A stretch of DNA of 64,000 nucleotides from Hormiphora californensis (taxonomy: Eukaryota; Ctenophora; Tentaculata; Cydippida; Pleurobrachiidae): assembly GCA_020137815.1 (NCBI GenBank), contig CM035360.1, positions 563,001-627,000 on the forward strand, in the 5' to 3' direction. Within the stretch, counting starts at the first letter, position 1. The number at the start of each line of letters is the position of its first letter. The position numbers and the translations under genes are program-made. The notes below the pieces were generated by a model. It saw nothing but the letters and a program-made list of their open reading frames with translations, made no database searches and was not told the origin of the DNA. Below are positions 43,250 to 64,000 of this stretch, one piece after another.

Positions 43250-43357
43250 ATTCTTTTTTGCCGAAACTGGGACAATCACAAAACGGGACTAGTAACGTAA
43301 GGAGATTACACTGGGACAAAACGGGACTAGATTACTGACTACCAAACAACTGCCTAC

Positions 43358-43470
43358 CAGGAACCGACCGAATTAAGTAAACAGCCAATCAGAACTCGTT
43401 ATTTAGGTCACGTGACTGTTTATCGGCCAATCAGGGACCAGTATTTCCTGATTCGGTCGGTTCTTGCTGC
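43358..43470. mobile_element. MITE, ATTCGGTCGGT family, copy 2 (complete)
   Basis: Begins AGGAACCGACCGAATTAAGT and ends ATTCGGTCGGTTCTTG, inverted ends around CCAATCAGAACTCG and GTCACGTGAC. Closely matches 8591-8688 and, inverted, 45805-45913. Confidence 0.8.
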
Positions 43471-43542
43471 CTACATATCGGAGGCCAATTATGATATCAA
43501 TAAGCTATGTATCGGGTACCATCGGTAACCACTTCCCCCGAG

Positions 43543-43606
43543 GGAGTGGTTACCATGGTTTCATGGAGTGGTTACCATGGTTACATGGAGTGGTTACCAT
43601 GGTTAC
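43543..43606. repeat. Tandem X-box-like repeat, non-coding
   Basis: Three copies of a unit of about 21-23 bp containing GTGGTTACCATGGTT. These are near matches to the X-box with TTAC instead of TAAC on one side. Lies between gene D and the receptor gene. Confidence 0.8.
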
Positions 43607-44147
43607 AACTTACCACAAGTTAAACTTGGGCATAAATCTTCTTTTTGGGCATTTCTAGCTGACCCAACTACGTCACTCACAACTACAATAATACAACACA
43701 GAGAGAGACTGGGATCCAACACCAAATTGCTATTAAACACAGTGTTTTGTAAAGTGTTGTTAAGAATGTTGGGTAAACAGGGTACAAAGAATGTTCGTCA
43801 AAAGCACGGTGTAAAAACATAGAAAAAAAGAGCAACCTCGTGAAAAATATAAATTTCAGCGGTTAGCTTTCAATTTGCAAAACGCAGTGTATGAATCATA
43901 TCTCATGTCTAGATACACACATAATATATCAAGGAGTATACTGTGTCAAAGCTTTGAAACACACTCTACACAAACTGTGTGTACAAGCCATGTCGGTACA
44001 TATGTTTTCTATAAAAGTCTCCCTCTCTCAATACCACTAGATCTACCAGCTCACCATATCACGTGATCTCTATCTCAGTCCCTGATTGGCTAACGCAGCC
44101 CCTTCCTCGATTCTGATTGGTCAATGTATATATCAGTGTTCCAGCTC

Positions 44148-54656
<10,509 letters not shown>

Positions 54657-55675
54657 CTAAACGGGAGAGAGAGATGAGGGATTTAGGATTTTGGATTTTG
54701 GAATTCTGGGAACCAGACTGATGACATCAGTTCAAAGTATAGCGCCATGAGAATTACAACTCCGTTTTTTAACAACAGCAACTGCAGTACTTCAACAACT
54801 TTGAGTCGTGTGTGGGGGAGATAAAAAGATATCGGCTGTCAATGACAGATTCAGAGTTGACAGTTGACAAGAAGATCTTGGTGACTCATGTTAGAGAATG
54901 ATGACTACTACAACGTGACAAGTCATGTTAGTTGAATGATGCTGGTTAAAAATTCTGAAAATTCTAGAGTTGGGCTAAGCAGGTGATCTTATTTCAAGCT
55001 TGGTTGGTGCGAATATTTCCATTGAGTCGCGGTGCTCTTTCCATATTAGGGTGATTTACTATTATAGTCCGACTCAGCTAATTACAAGTTAGAACATACT
55101 CAGATTCTCAAGAATGGAATTGGGGACAGTAATTGTGGGATGATTAGATCGAGAAAGGTGGTTAGATTTAGGACACAGGTGAAGTGGTACAAGCCATGGA
55201 AGAGGCACAGCTCTGTTACAGTGACACAAGGCAGGAGAGATACAGCTGCCTGCTGCTGCTGTGAAGGAAGGAAAGGCCGGACACTGCAGGAATATATCTT
55301 GATTGCAAAACAATACGTAATGACCAAGAGAAGAGAGCTATCAAATCTGCACTGCACCAACCGTGTGGGGGCGCACAACTCCATAATAATACAGACTGGG
55401 CAGGTTAAATTGAAAGACAATACAGGCTCATACCCTAAGAAACATTACAAAGCTCGAATTGGCCTTATTGCTAACTGCTAAGGAAGAATTTGTAAGTTAA
55501 ACATACTAGGGCCATATGAAGTGTGGCCGAGGCAAAACACGAATTCCAAAATGAAGCATAACTAGCGACTAGCAAGTCACGTCATGATGAAGCTTTGCAT
55601 TTCGATGAGATTTCAGCGTCAATGTGAATGCAACTGCATCCCTAGTTTACCGGGAGAGAGAGGTGACTGAGAGAG

Positions 55676-55772
55676 AGTCAGAGGGGGAGGGCGGGAGAGA
55701 GAGAGGGGCGAGAAGAGGGTAGAGGCCGGAGAAGGGGAGAGAGAGAGGGGCGAGAAGAGGGTAGAGGCCGGA
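55676..55772. repeat. Tandem repeat, about 40-bp unit, two copies
   Basis: GAGAGAGAGGGGCGAGAAG followed by AGGGTAGAGGCCGGAGAA occurs twice in succession. Confidence 0.8.
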
Positions 55773-56761
55773 GAAAGAGAGGGCAGTGGATAAATCTGGC
55801 ACTAAAAGCATTCTGTAACCTAACCTGCACTTCACCCGACGGTATGCATGAGGCAATGAAAGGCACGCAAATACCAGATCTGAGAGATAAAGTTCCTATC
55901 TAGGTCCTGGGAGAGATAAGTTCCCCATACTTCACGTGGCAGGGGGGTGGTTGAAAGATACCACCGCCCTGTTTCAGCTATCTTCTCCCTCTCTCTCTTC
56001 CCATCTTCTCTCTCACTTGTCCCACTATCCCTCATTCTCCTCTCCTCTCACCAGCCCCCGCTGGCTGCTACTCAATCTCACACTTGCTATCTCGCTTTCC
56101 CCCCGATGTATGCAGTTACAGGGATATGCAGTGAAGTAAGATTGTTACTTTAACTAAGAGAGAGCAGGGTTGTATGTAGGTAGACGAAGCGGTGTAGGGT
56201 CGGTTCCAAGCGGTCATGGCACGGTGTTAAATTGTAGTGAGGTGAATTGTAACTGGTACGGCAGGTTCGAAACGTGATTGAAAGATAGAGCATTGAGAGA
56301 AAGATAGAGCATTGAGAGATAGGGTACCAATAACAAGATAGAGCATTGAGAAGGGGGCGTAGACAGGTCAGTAGAGACGGGTAGACTCACCCTAATGAAC
56401 TGTCAAAATTAAAATAGAAACTCAAGGGAGGGCGAGAGCGGTGTGAAAAGCGTGAAAGTCACGATTCAGGGGCAGAGTTGTTACCAGATTGATCAAAGTA
56501 GAAAACGAGCTAGTTTGAACTTTGATCAAGATCTTCTTGGTTGTCGTTCAAAATGTCAAAAACAGGGTCTGAATTGATTTGTGGGACCCTGAACAAGGTC
56601 TGAGGTAGTTAAAAATAGAGTCTGAGGTAGTAAAAGGATTGTCGTATAGAATCCTGTTAACTAGGTCACCCTTGTGAAAGATGACAAGGCCCGGCGTAGT
56701 GTCGGGACGAGAAAAAGAGGACGTGTCACGCCAAAATTCATTAGTAACACAAGCTTTGCGA

Positions 56762-57034
<273 letters not shown>

Positions 57035-58143
57035 AGTGAGAAGATGAGATGGTATAGCTCGAGTTGACACGTGATTCTTATCAGCTAAACGGGGAGAGAG
57101 GTCTGTCACTTGACCCGGTTTAGAACGGGAGAGGACAGTAACACTGTTACACTCTGTGTATGATATTGTGAACAATCCGACACTATTCCATTAGAAACTA
57201 AATCTGTGACATTGTTATCGAGCAGTTCGGTCGATTGATTAGCCGCAAAATTAATGAGGAAGTTTAGTTTGTTCAACCGGAAGGAGAAAACTAAACTACT
57301 GTTATTGATCAAGCAATATATGCATTTACAGGACTGGAATGGAGTTGCATTGATCCAAAACGATACCAAGACATCTGTGACACTGTTATTAACAGAGCTA
57401 GACACGTGATCCAGAGAAGGACTACTAGACACATCAAAAAAAACAAAAGGATCCAAAAAGACACCAAGACAGGGGGAGTTGTTTTGCGACTGTTTTTACA
57501 GTGTTGACAGGATTTTAACAGTGCTGACAGGTGTTTCACATGGTACCCTAGAGAGAGTTCCACTACAATCTACAGACAGGTTTAGGAGACAACGCTTCGA
57601 ATAAACTGGGTATCATTGAGTCTCATGGTACCGATCAGCAGTAACAGTAACCTAAACATGGTACCCTAGAGAGGTATAGTTCCACTACAATCTGCAGACA
57701 GGAGAAACAGCACAAAGCTAAACTGGGGATCCTAGTGGGTGGGGCATGGTGGTACTACGATATTGACAGCTAGATATCCAATATCTGATGATAGTTGTAT
57801 GATAGATGTATGATAGATGTATTGGTTAGCTACTCATCTGTATGATTTATTCTAACCAAATGTGTTGTAGGATGCTTATTGTATTGGGGAAATGAGCCAT
57901 TCAAATTAAATTCAACTGTGGCGGCAATGCCACAGCCCCAAAAGTCACCGTGTTTTCTTGAATAATATGATATATCGAGTCTGATATAGTTCGACAACAA
58001 TATCATACAACAGTTCGCTTCCTGCTTGGACCTGTTAACTGAGGATCAGTGAGCATGAAGATTCACATGGTACTACTCTGCAAAGAAGAATAAGAAGGTA
58101 CTCTGCAGTCACGTGTTGGATTGATCCGATACTACCCAAGGAA

Positions 58144-58188
58144 TAGGAGAAACAGCTAACATAGCTATGTTAGCACTGTTTCTCCTAT
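58144..58188. repeat. Near-perfect hairpin
   Basis: ATAGGAGAAACAG and CTGTTTCTCCTAT flank an inner palindrome CTAACATAGCTATGTTAG. No terminator function is expected in a eukaryote; it may be the ends of a small foldback element. Confidence 0.9.
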
Positions 58189-59153
58189 GCATAGTAACCT
58201 AGAGACGCTTACTGCTTAGGAAGAGCTCCAAAAGCACTGCAGCACATGAGTGTCGCGGTGAATGGTACCGAGGGGACCATGAAAGGCAGTTCAGATGGGA
58301 CCGTGAATTTGGGGGTTTCTAATGTAGTGACAGGTGTTGACAGAGGGTGTGGATAATTTACTACATGCGGGAGCTAGATAGAGGGAGAGATAGCTAGAGG
58401 CCTAGAGGGAGAACTAGATGCCAACAGGAGCACTCTCCTACTACCTAGGGTTGAAGTATGGCACCTACCTCCGATATCTCATCAAGTGGTTTGTTTTTAA
58501 ATCCATTTCCTCGATCAGCATCGTTGTTGTTGAGGATCTACTGGGTTATCATACGGGATCTGAAACATGGATTCATAGTTACCAATGTGCTAATTACTAA
58601 TCAAATTAGTAGTTCTAAATCGAAGTTTGGGGGCACTGATTAACACATTCCAGTTCTGAAGCTTCTATAGATATTGAAAATTCATGATGAAATTGGTAAT
58701 TTGGAGAATAAACAAACTACATGCACACCTGTTAGTCGGCTTTAGCTGGCTCTGGCTCAGTCCCAAATTCCAATTAACATGACACCAGCTGCAGCAGGAC
58801 CGCCCCATTTTCTAGAGACCTGCTGCGCGCGCAGTGGGAGAGTCCCACGGCGCGCAATCCCCACGTGGGATTATTGTAGCCATGTCATCCGCGCCCTACG
58901 TCAATACCTCAATAAAGGGAACAACATCTCTCATCCATCACAGTTTCTCTGAACTCTCTGGCTATTGCCTGGAACTCAATGTTTTGTTATTGATATCGAT
59001 CTGTCAAAGAAAGGGAGAAACATAACAATGGTAGAACAATAAGAGACTTGATTGGGTACAAAACACAAACATAGAGGGGGGGGGGTTGTTTGACGTTTGT
59101 ACCGGGATAAAAGGGCACACGGAGGAGAGACATTATGGAACACGCTGGGAAGA

Positions 59154-59156
<3 letters not shown>

Positions 59157-59247
<91 letters not shown>
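59157..59247. repeat. (GA)n microsatellite
   Basis: Pure GA for about 90 bp. Confidence 0.97.
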
Positions 59248-59249
<2 letters not shown>

Positions 59250-59897
59250 GCACTTTCTTTCACAATCTAAGTAAGGGCTGGCGCTCCCCTACATTATTAT
59301 ACCATCTGAGGGGGAGCTCACCAATTCATCAAAAACATAGCACTTCTCGCTCACACACAGAGAGCACATCACCCCCTTTATTTCAATCTTACTACCCCCT
59401 TCCCAGCACACAGCACACGCACAGCACCACACGTACCCGGTTTCTAATCTCCCACAATCTTTCTTACGGATTGGTGCAGCAATCTTTCTTTGGTGCAGCA
59501 AATTCAACAAATGAATGACCTACGTCAAAGGGTGATAAAACTAGTAGGTATTTCTCCTCTAGAAATACTTAAAGAAGTTCAATAGTAGACTTTGTTGAAA
59601 GATCACATATCCAGACAGTTTTAATCCAGGAATGTTCGATTCCTCTCATTTTATTACTTTGTACTTTAAATCTGCATGAATATACCCGCTTTCTTTCTTC
59701 CCCAATGCGTTGCTGTACTACGAGAATTAACGGAGCTATAAAGAGCTGGGGTTAAAAGTGGTAAAATCTAACCGTATATGGTATTTCTTTACCTCTGGGT
59801 TTACTGGGTGGGGCTACTGTTACGTCATATATGGTCTACAGAGAATAGTGGATTGAGATTTTGTCCGTCATATATAATAGATAACTTGAGTTGTCAA

Positions 59898-60024
59898 TGG
59901 GGGGGGGGGGGGGGGGGTATGGTACTATTTTGGCAGCTATCTCGGGGGGGGGGGGGCGGTATGGTACTATTTTGGCAGCTATCTCTGGGGCGGGGGAGGG
60001 ATATGGTACTATTTTGACACCTAT
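59898..60024. repeat. Poly-G-containing minisatellite
   Basis: Three tandem units of TATGGTACTATTTTGGCAGC plus TATCTC, each preceded by a run of G (about 20, 14 and a broken run). The runs shorten and gain interruptions from left to right. Confidence 0.9.
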
Positions 60025-60424
60025 CAAAACCTTTCAATAAATACTGTTTAGAGTTGACATGTAATAGCTGAGAGTGAGAGATAGCTGAGATAGAGGTAGC
60101 TGAGAAGTGAGAAACCAGGAGGCATGTCACCCCGATCAGACAAACATCCTGTTAGTTTCATCCATTCCCCCTTTATTTTCCTTCCCTCTTCTTCCCTCCT
60201 TCCTATCGTTGCTCTTATACTGCAGGAGGAGGAGTTCACATGTGTGTTTCGTCAGCCTACAGCTAGCATCATTGCAGTGATCAGGTCAACTACTGCTGCA
60301 GAGTCAGCAGGTGTTTTGTGGATCAATTATCCCACCACGCTTCTCTCTCTCTGTTGTCGTGTCTCTCTGTGTGTCTCACTCTCTCTCTTTCTCTCCATCA
60401 CTCTCACCACACTTCACTCCTAAT

Positions 60425-60595
60425 CTAGAGAGGAAGCTACTACTGCATCTTGATATACCCTCACAGAAATGCACACAAGATATAAATCTAGCTGTTGGCA
60501 AGAAGCGTAGTAGAGACTTTGATGAAAATACTGATCGTAAAGTGAGAGTGAATTTCGTATTTAGCGATGGTGGCATACTTTATCGGGGGAAATAA
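60425..60595 (+). CDS. Possible small coding exon, unknown
   Basis: After a pyrimidine-rich stretch ending CCTAATCTAG an open frame runs to TAA at 60593-60595. It encodes about 56 residues, hydrophilic and charged (KLLLHLDIPSQKC, GKKRSRDFDENTDRKVRVNF, ending ILYRGK). The composition looks coding, but upstream exons are unclear and phase with a candidate exon at 60225-60287 does not fit. No family was recognised. Confidence 0.3.
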   Translation, partial: LERKLLLHLDIPSQKCTQDINLAVGKKRSRDFDENTDRKVRVNFVFSDGGILYRGK

Positions 60596-60656
60596 AATAT
60601 GTTTACCGACGTCCGACAATCTGACAGCTGGCCACGACAGAGAGGAGGAGAGAGAG

Positions 60657-60657
60657 T

Positions 60658-60699
<42 letters not shown>
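60657..60699. repeat. (GA)n microsatellite
   Basis: Pure GA, about 42 bp. Confidence 0.95.
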
Positions 60700-60700
<1 letters not shown>

Positions 60701-60896
60701 CCAGTTTATAGCGCATACAATGAGTGGCCCAGTCCATTATGGGATTCGAGTGTTATAGCACCTGTCGAGCGAGCTACAAGAAGAAGTTTCTTCTTTTCTT
60801 TATCCTCTCTCTTCCTCCCTCTTTTTTCTCCAAGTATCTCTCTCTTCCTCCCTCTTTTTTCTCCAAGTATCTCTCTCTTCCTCCATCTCTTCACAG

Positions 60897-61063
60897 CCAC
60901 TCTAATCAAGCGTGTGCTGGGACTGAAAACACAGTTAGAGGCAATGAGAACCGCCAATGAAAGTCAAGGGATGAAATACTTTGGTAACGAAGTTACCCCT
61001 CACTTGCCAGCGTGCGAAGAGTCATTTCATAACCAATTTAATACTTTGGTTCAGAGGAAATAA
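60897..61063 (+). CDS. Possible terminal exon with short coiled coil
   Basis: The acceptor CCATCTCTTCACAG follows a triplicated pyrimidine tract (60802-60890). The exon opens in phase 1 and encodes about 54 residues: IKRVLGLKTQLEAMRTANES, which fits an amphipathic helix or coiled coil, then a His/Asn-rich end, LVQRK and TAA. AATAAA overlaps and follows the stop. It may be an alternative 3' end of the gene that includes 60425-60595. Identity unknown. Confidence 0.4.
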
Positions 61064-61122
61064 ATAAAAGTTGAGACGATCCATGATCTAAAAGCATTAA
61101 ATAATAAATGATAAACAAAACA

Positions 61123-61151
61123 CCATATATGGGCATCACGTGCCCCACGTG
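61123..61151. promoter_or_regulatory. CArG-box plus double E-box (third copy)
   Basis: CCATATATGG at 61123-61132 with CACGTG at 61137-61142 and again at 61146-61151. The same cassette occurs twice at 48928-48979. Confidence 0.4.
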
Positions 61152-61740
61152 TCAGAACAAAGAGTAATCCACCAACACCACCATCAAGTCTACCATTAAT
61201 TAGACAAGAACACAACAACAAAGCTCACTGTTCACACAAACAGACAAACGACAACAACAAAGAATTACAAACAGACCCTGGGTAATTCTGTCTCTTTTCC
61301 CTTGTCTACTTCTCGTTCTCCCTATTATATATCCTCCCAATAGACACCAAGAACCTCGACTACCCACACCTGGTATTGTGGGGAAACAGGGTCGAGCAAG
61401 GCACCTCCACACCTTTTTGTCTTGATTATGGGTATTGGGTGAGCTAGTAATTGGGATCATTTCAAGGGTCACCCATGCTGGCATAGTTTATCCAGTAACC
61501 AGTTTAACTAGTGTAACCTATAAAAGTTGGCATGAGAGCCTTTTTACACTAAGGTGCTAGAAATCGTGTGATCCTCGGCTGAGATCCTCTCTCTCCCTCT
61601 TCTATCAGAGCGATTAGATCCTAACAACTCATCAGGAGATAGAGCTGGATCCGTGTCACACACTTTACTTTCTCCAGGATCCGAGACAGGGGAACAGGTG
61701 TTCAAATTAGTCTCCCAGATCTCGACTGGAAGATATATAG

Positions 61741-61742
<2 letters not shown>

Positions 61743-61825
<83 letters not shown>
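61743..61825. repeat. (GA)n microsatellite
   Basis: Pure GA for about 80 bp. Confidence 0.97.
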
Positions 61826-61827
<2 letters not shown>

Positions 61828-62917
61828 GAAGCTCCCCAACAGTATCTATCACAGTAACTCTGTCCACAAAACAACTCAGCCCTATACCTCAGATGATTAG
61901 AGAGAGTCACAGAGACCCCCCCAAATGATTAGGGAGACCACCACCCCCTATCACAACACACATGTAATGTCTCGTCCCAGAACCACGTGTGGCCTTTTTA
62001 ATTTTAAAAAGAAGTAAAACTCGTTACATATGGTGCACCCCCCACCCTGCAGAATATTCCAGAAGGCGAAGAGATTGAAAAAATTATGAGGAAGAGAAGA
62101 AATAACACTAGGACAATAAAACCCCAGACGCCAGTACTATACATCCAGTACTATACATCCGTTGTTATGAAAAGGAAGTTAATCCTGCATCGATATGTGT
62201 TCCTAATACTAAAATGCGAATATTATTACCGCATCAAGAATTATTATTGTTCACTTTTGTCCTATGTATGTAGGTAGGTGGGTATGCTAATTTAGGAAAT
62301 CTAAAGATAAGGTCTCGAAATTACAGTTATCTAAGGCTGGGGTAGTAGTTTCATTATTACCGTGGTGGGCAGGTTGCCGAGGGGAGGGAAGATTCAAGTT
62401 GAATATTAGTAGTGAAAACTCACACCATACTTCTCATGCCTCACCTTTTTATGCTAATATTAAAGACCTAGCCGCGTCTCTCAGACCGTAGCTCTGTCTA
62501 TCTTCAACTTGTTACATGTTCAGTCCGGCCCTCTATGTTACCCTTAATATCAGGGCTATTCAGTCTGGCCCATTCCGGCTCTTAGCATGTCTAGTGTCTA
62601 CCGCTAGGGATTTCTTTACTTGTTACGAGTTCTATGGTGTTGTGCGTGTCTGAATAATTCTCTGAAAAGCTATCCAACTAGCTGGAAAACTTTAATTATA
62701 CCTCGCTTTTCTCTTTGTTTGCGGTTTAACGCATGAAATCCACCCCCGTCGTAGATGCGTGCAGCGTGAAATTCATCTAGGTCGGCATATGAAATACTGA
62801 TCTGCTAAGGAATATACCGTAGGAAATATGGGGTCATTATGGGGGGGGGTCCGCTCATTCGTATGATACTAAATAGTTAAATTCAATTCCTGCATTGTAG
62901 TGTGACGTGTCCATGAC

Positions 62918-62977
62918 TGAGGCCCAGTAATAGTATTAGAAGAGGCCCAGTGATAGTATTAGAAGAGGCCCAGTGAT
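62918..62977. repeat. Short tandem repeat, about 24-bp unit
   Basis: GAGGCCCAGTGATAGTATTA plus GAA, three copies, the last one truncated. Confidence 0.85.
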
Positions 62978-64000
62978 TAGCTAGAATAATTGTACGAGTA
63001 TTGAACTCCTAACTAACTAATATTAGTACCTATCTACATTTTATTCCTTTGTAAGTGTGTCTTCAAAAGAACGCCCCCATAATCCATTCTGATAATAGGG
63101 TTTATTTATATAATCCAATAACGGGATCTACTGTAGGGTTTTTCTGTTTCAATTTGCCAGAAATTCGCAAGCTTTGCCTGGCAACACAAAGGGACTATGC
63201 AGTGCAATACCTGTAGAATCTTGCAAGAATTTGTCTATCCCCAGATAATAGGGATAAGGATTGAGGAAAGAAATATCTTTTGTACTTACAAAGCACTGTG
63301 TCCTTGGTAACGCAATTACCCCTACATTGCGGGCACGCTGAAACGTGCCTTACTATCGCAATGCCCTATGCATTTACCAAACTGTGTCCTTGCTTGTTTT
63401 ATTCTAGACTGATTTTGCTTTGCTACCAAGGTAGTATATCTTTGGTTTGATTTTAAAATAACATTAAAAATCTAGAGGGAGATATACTGGAGTGAGTTGT
63501 TACAACAACATGTTGAGTAAGGACTGAGAGAGTTACATACTATATTATATCATAGAGAGGGAGCTCCAGACTTCAAATGAAGTGTGCTGTAACCGCGATA
63601 TAATAATCCATAAATTTTACATATCCAGTGACTAGACTCACTTAGTTAGTTTTTACATAATGTCATGATCCGAGTCACTATAGAGTGTAGACTTTACTTA
63701 CTACTTAGTTTTGAAGATGCGAGTCACTAGATGGACTTTACTTAGTTTCTGCAGCACTATAACATGGCATGATTCACTAGATGGATTGGTTCCTGTAAAC
63801 ACCATGATACTTCATTTCTCAAGGTAGCATGCATGCACATATCGAACTAGACTCCGTGATAAACTGATAGCCTGTTGTAACAGGCAACATGTTGCAGAGT
63901 TCTGTTTGCTTTGCTACAATACTTTTCTACTCGTGTCGTGTTTATGTCACACTGAAGTGAGCATTCAACACTCAGACCCTTCCTTCAATTCTGTATTGCC

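Larger units (their letters stand above)
61064..64000. other. Intergenic sequence without supported genes
   Basis: A CArG/E-box cassette (61123-61151), a GA microsatellite (61743-61825) and a short tandem repeat (62918-62977) are the only recognisable features. A 63-codon open frame at 62086-62277 has no support. Confidence 0.5.

Noticed and set aside
55140-55481. 113-codon open frame on +
   Set aside because: No recognisable domain or splice context; likely chance.
62086-62277. 63-codon open frame on +
   Set aside because: Short, AT-rich, no features.

Overview
The window is nuclear DNA from an animal. Genes have GT-AG introns with consistent phases. They encode animal-type proteins: an A20/AN1 zinc-finger protein, a seven-transmembrane receptor, EGF-like domains and a single-pass receptor with SH2-type tyrosine motifs in its tail. 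(GA)n/(CT)n microsatellites and small inverted-repeat elements are dense. The species cannot be fixed from the sequence; an early-branching or invertebrate animal is a guess.

Layout. 0-3 kb: a long foldback repeat and two related terminal exons of small membrane proteins (+). 3.4-6.8 kb: a two-exon gene with an RFX-type X-box 110 bp upstream (+), then a ZFAND-like gene and a GPCR gene with one frameshift (both -). 7-8.9 kb: CT repeats and no gene. 8.9-42.4 kb: the core of the window, a tandem array of giant paralogous genes, all on the minus strand. They are locus C (head 18364-21796, tail 8941-18282), gene B (22081-29839) and locus D/A (head gene D 36531-42438, tail A 30415-36460). 44.1-54.7 kb: a nine-exon, 5'-incomplete membrane receptor gene (-). 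54.7-64 kb: mostly non-coding, with microsatellites, hairpins and one possible small gene (+) near 60-61 kb.

The giant proteins match no family I recognise. They are large (gene B 2305 aa, gene D 1373 aa, C tail about 3114 aa), rich in Arg, Lys, His, Thr and Val, and apparently built from beta-rich repeats with a recurring Glu-x-Glu/Pro-Gly-His/Lys turn. They share a CxxC zinc-knuckle-like block, a CIHG...GPY.W...IWN block, a Gly/Ser or Gly/Lys linker near the C-terminus, and (C and B) Gly-Tyr-His repeats. Gene D has a signal peptide and an EGF-like module, so at least that member is probably secreted. Near-identical DNA tracts between B and A indicate gene conversion.

The most unusual signal is a 14-bp palindrome matching the RFX X-box (GTHNYYATRRNAAC). 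I located 26 exact copies by eye, against fewer than one expected by chance. It lies in introns, intergenic DNA and inside coding exons of unrelated genes, and it is read in both of its stop-free frames (V-T-M-V/A-T and G-Y-H-G-N). It therefore seems to be maintained or spread as DNA rather than as protein.
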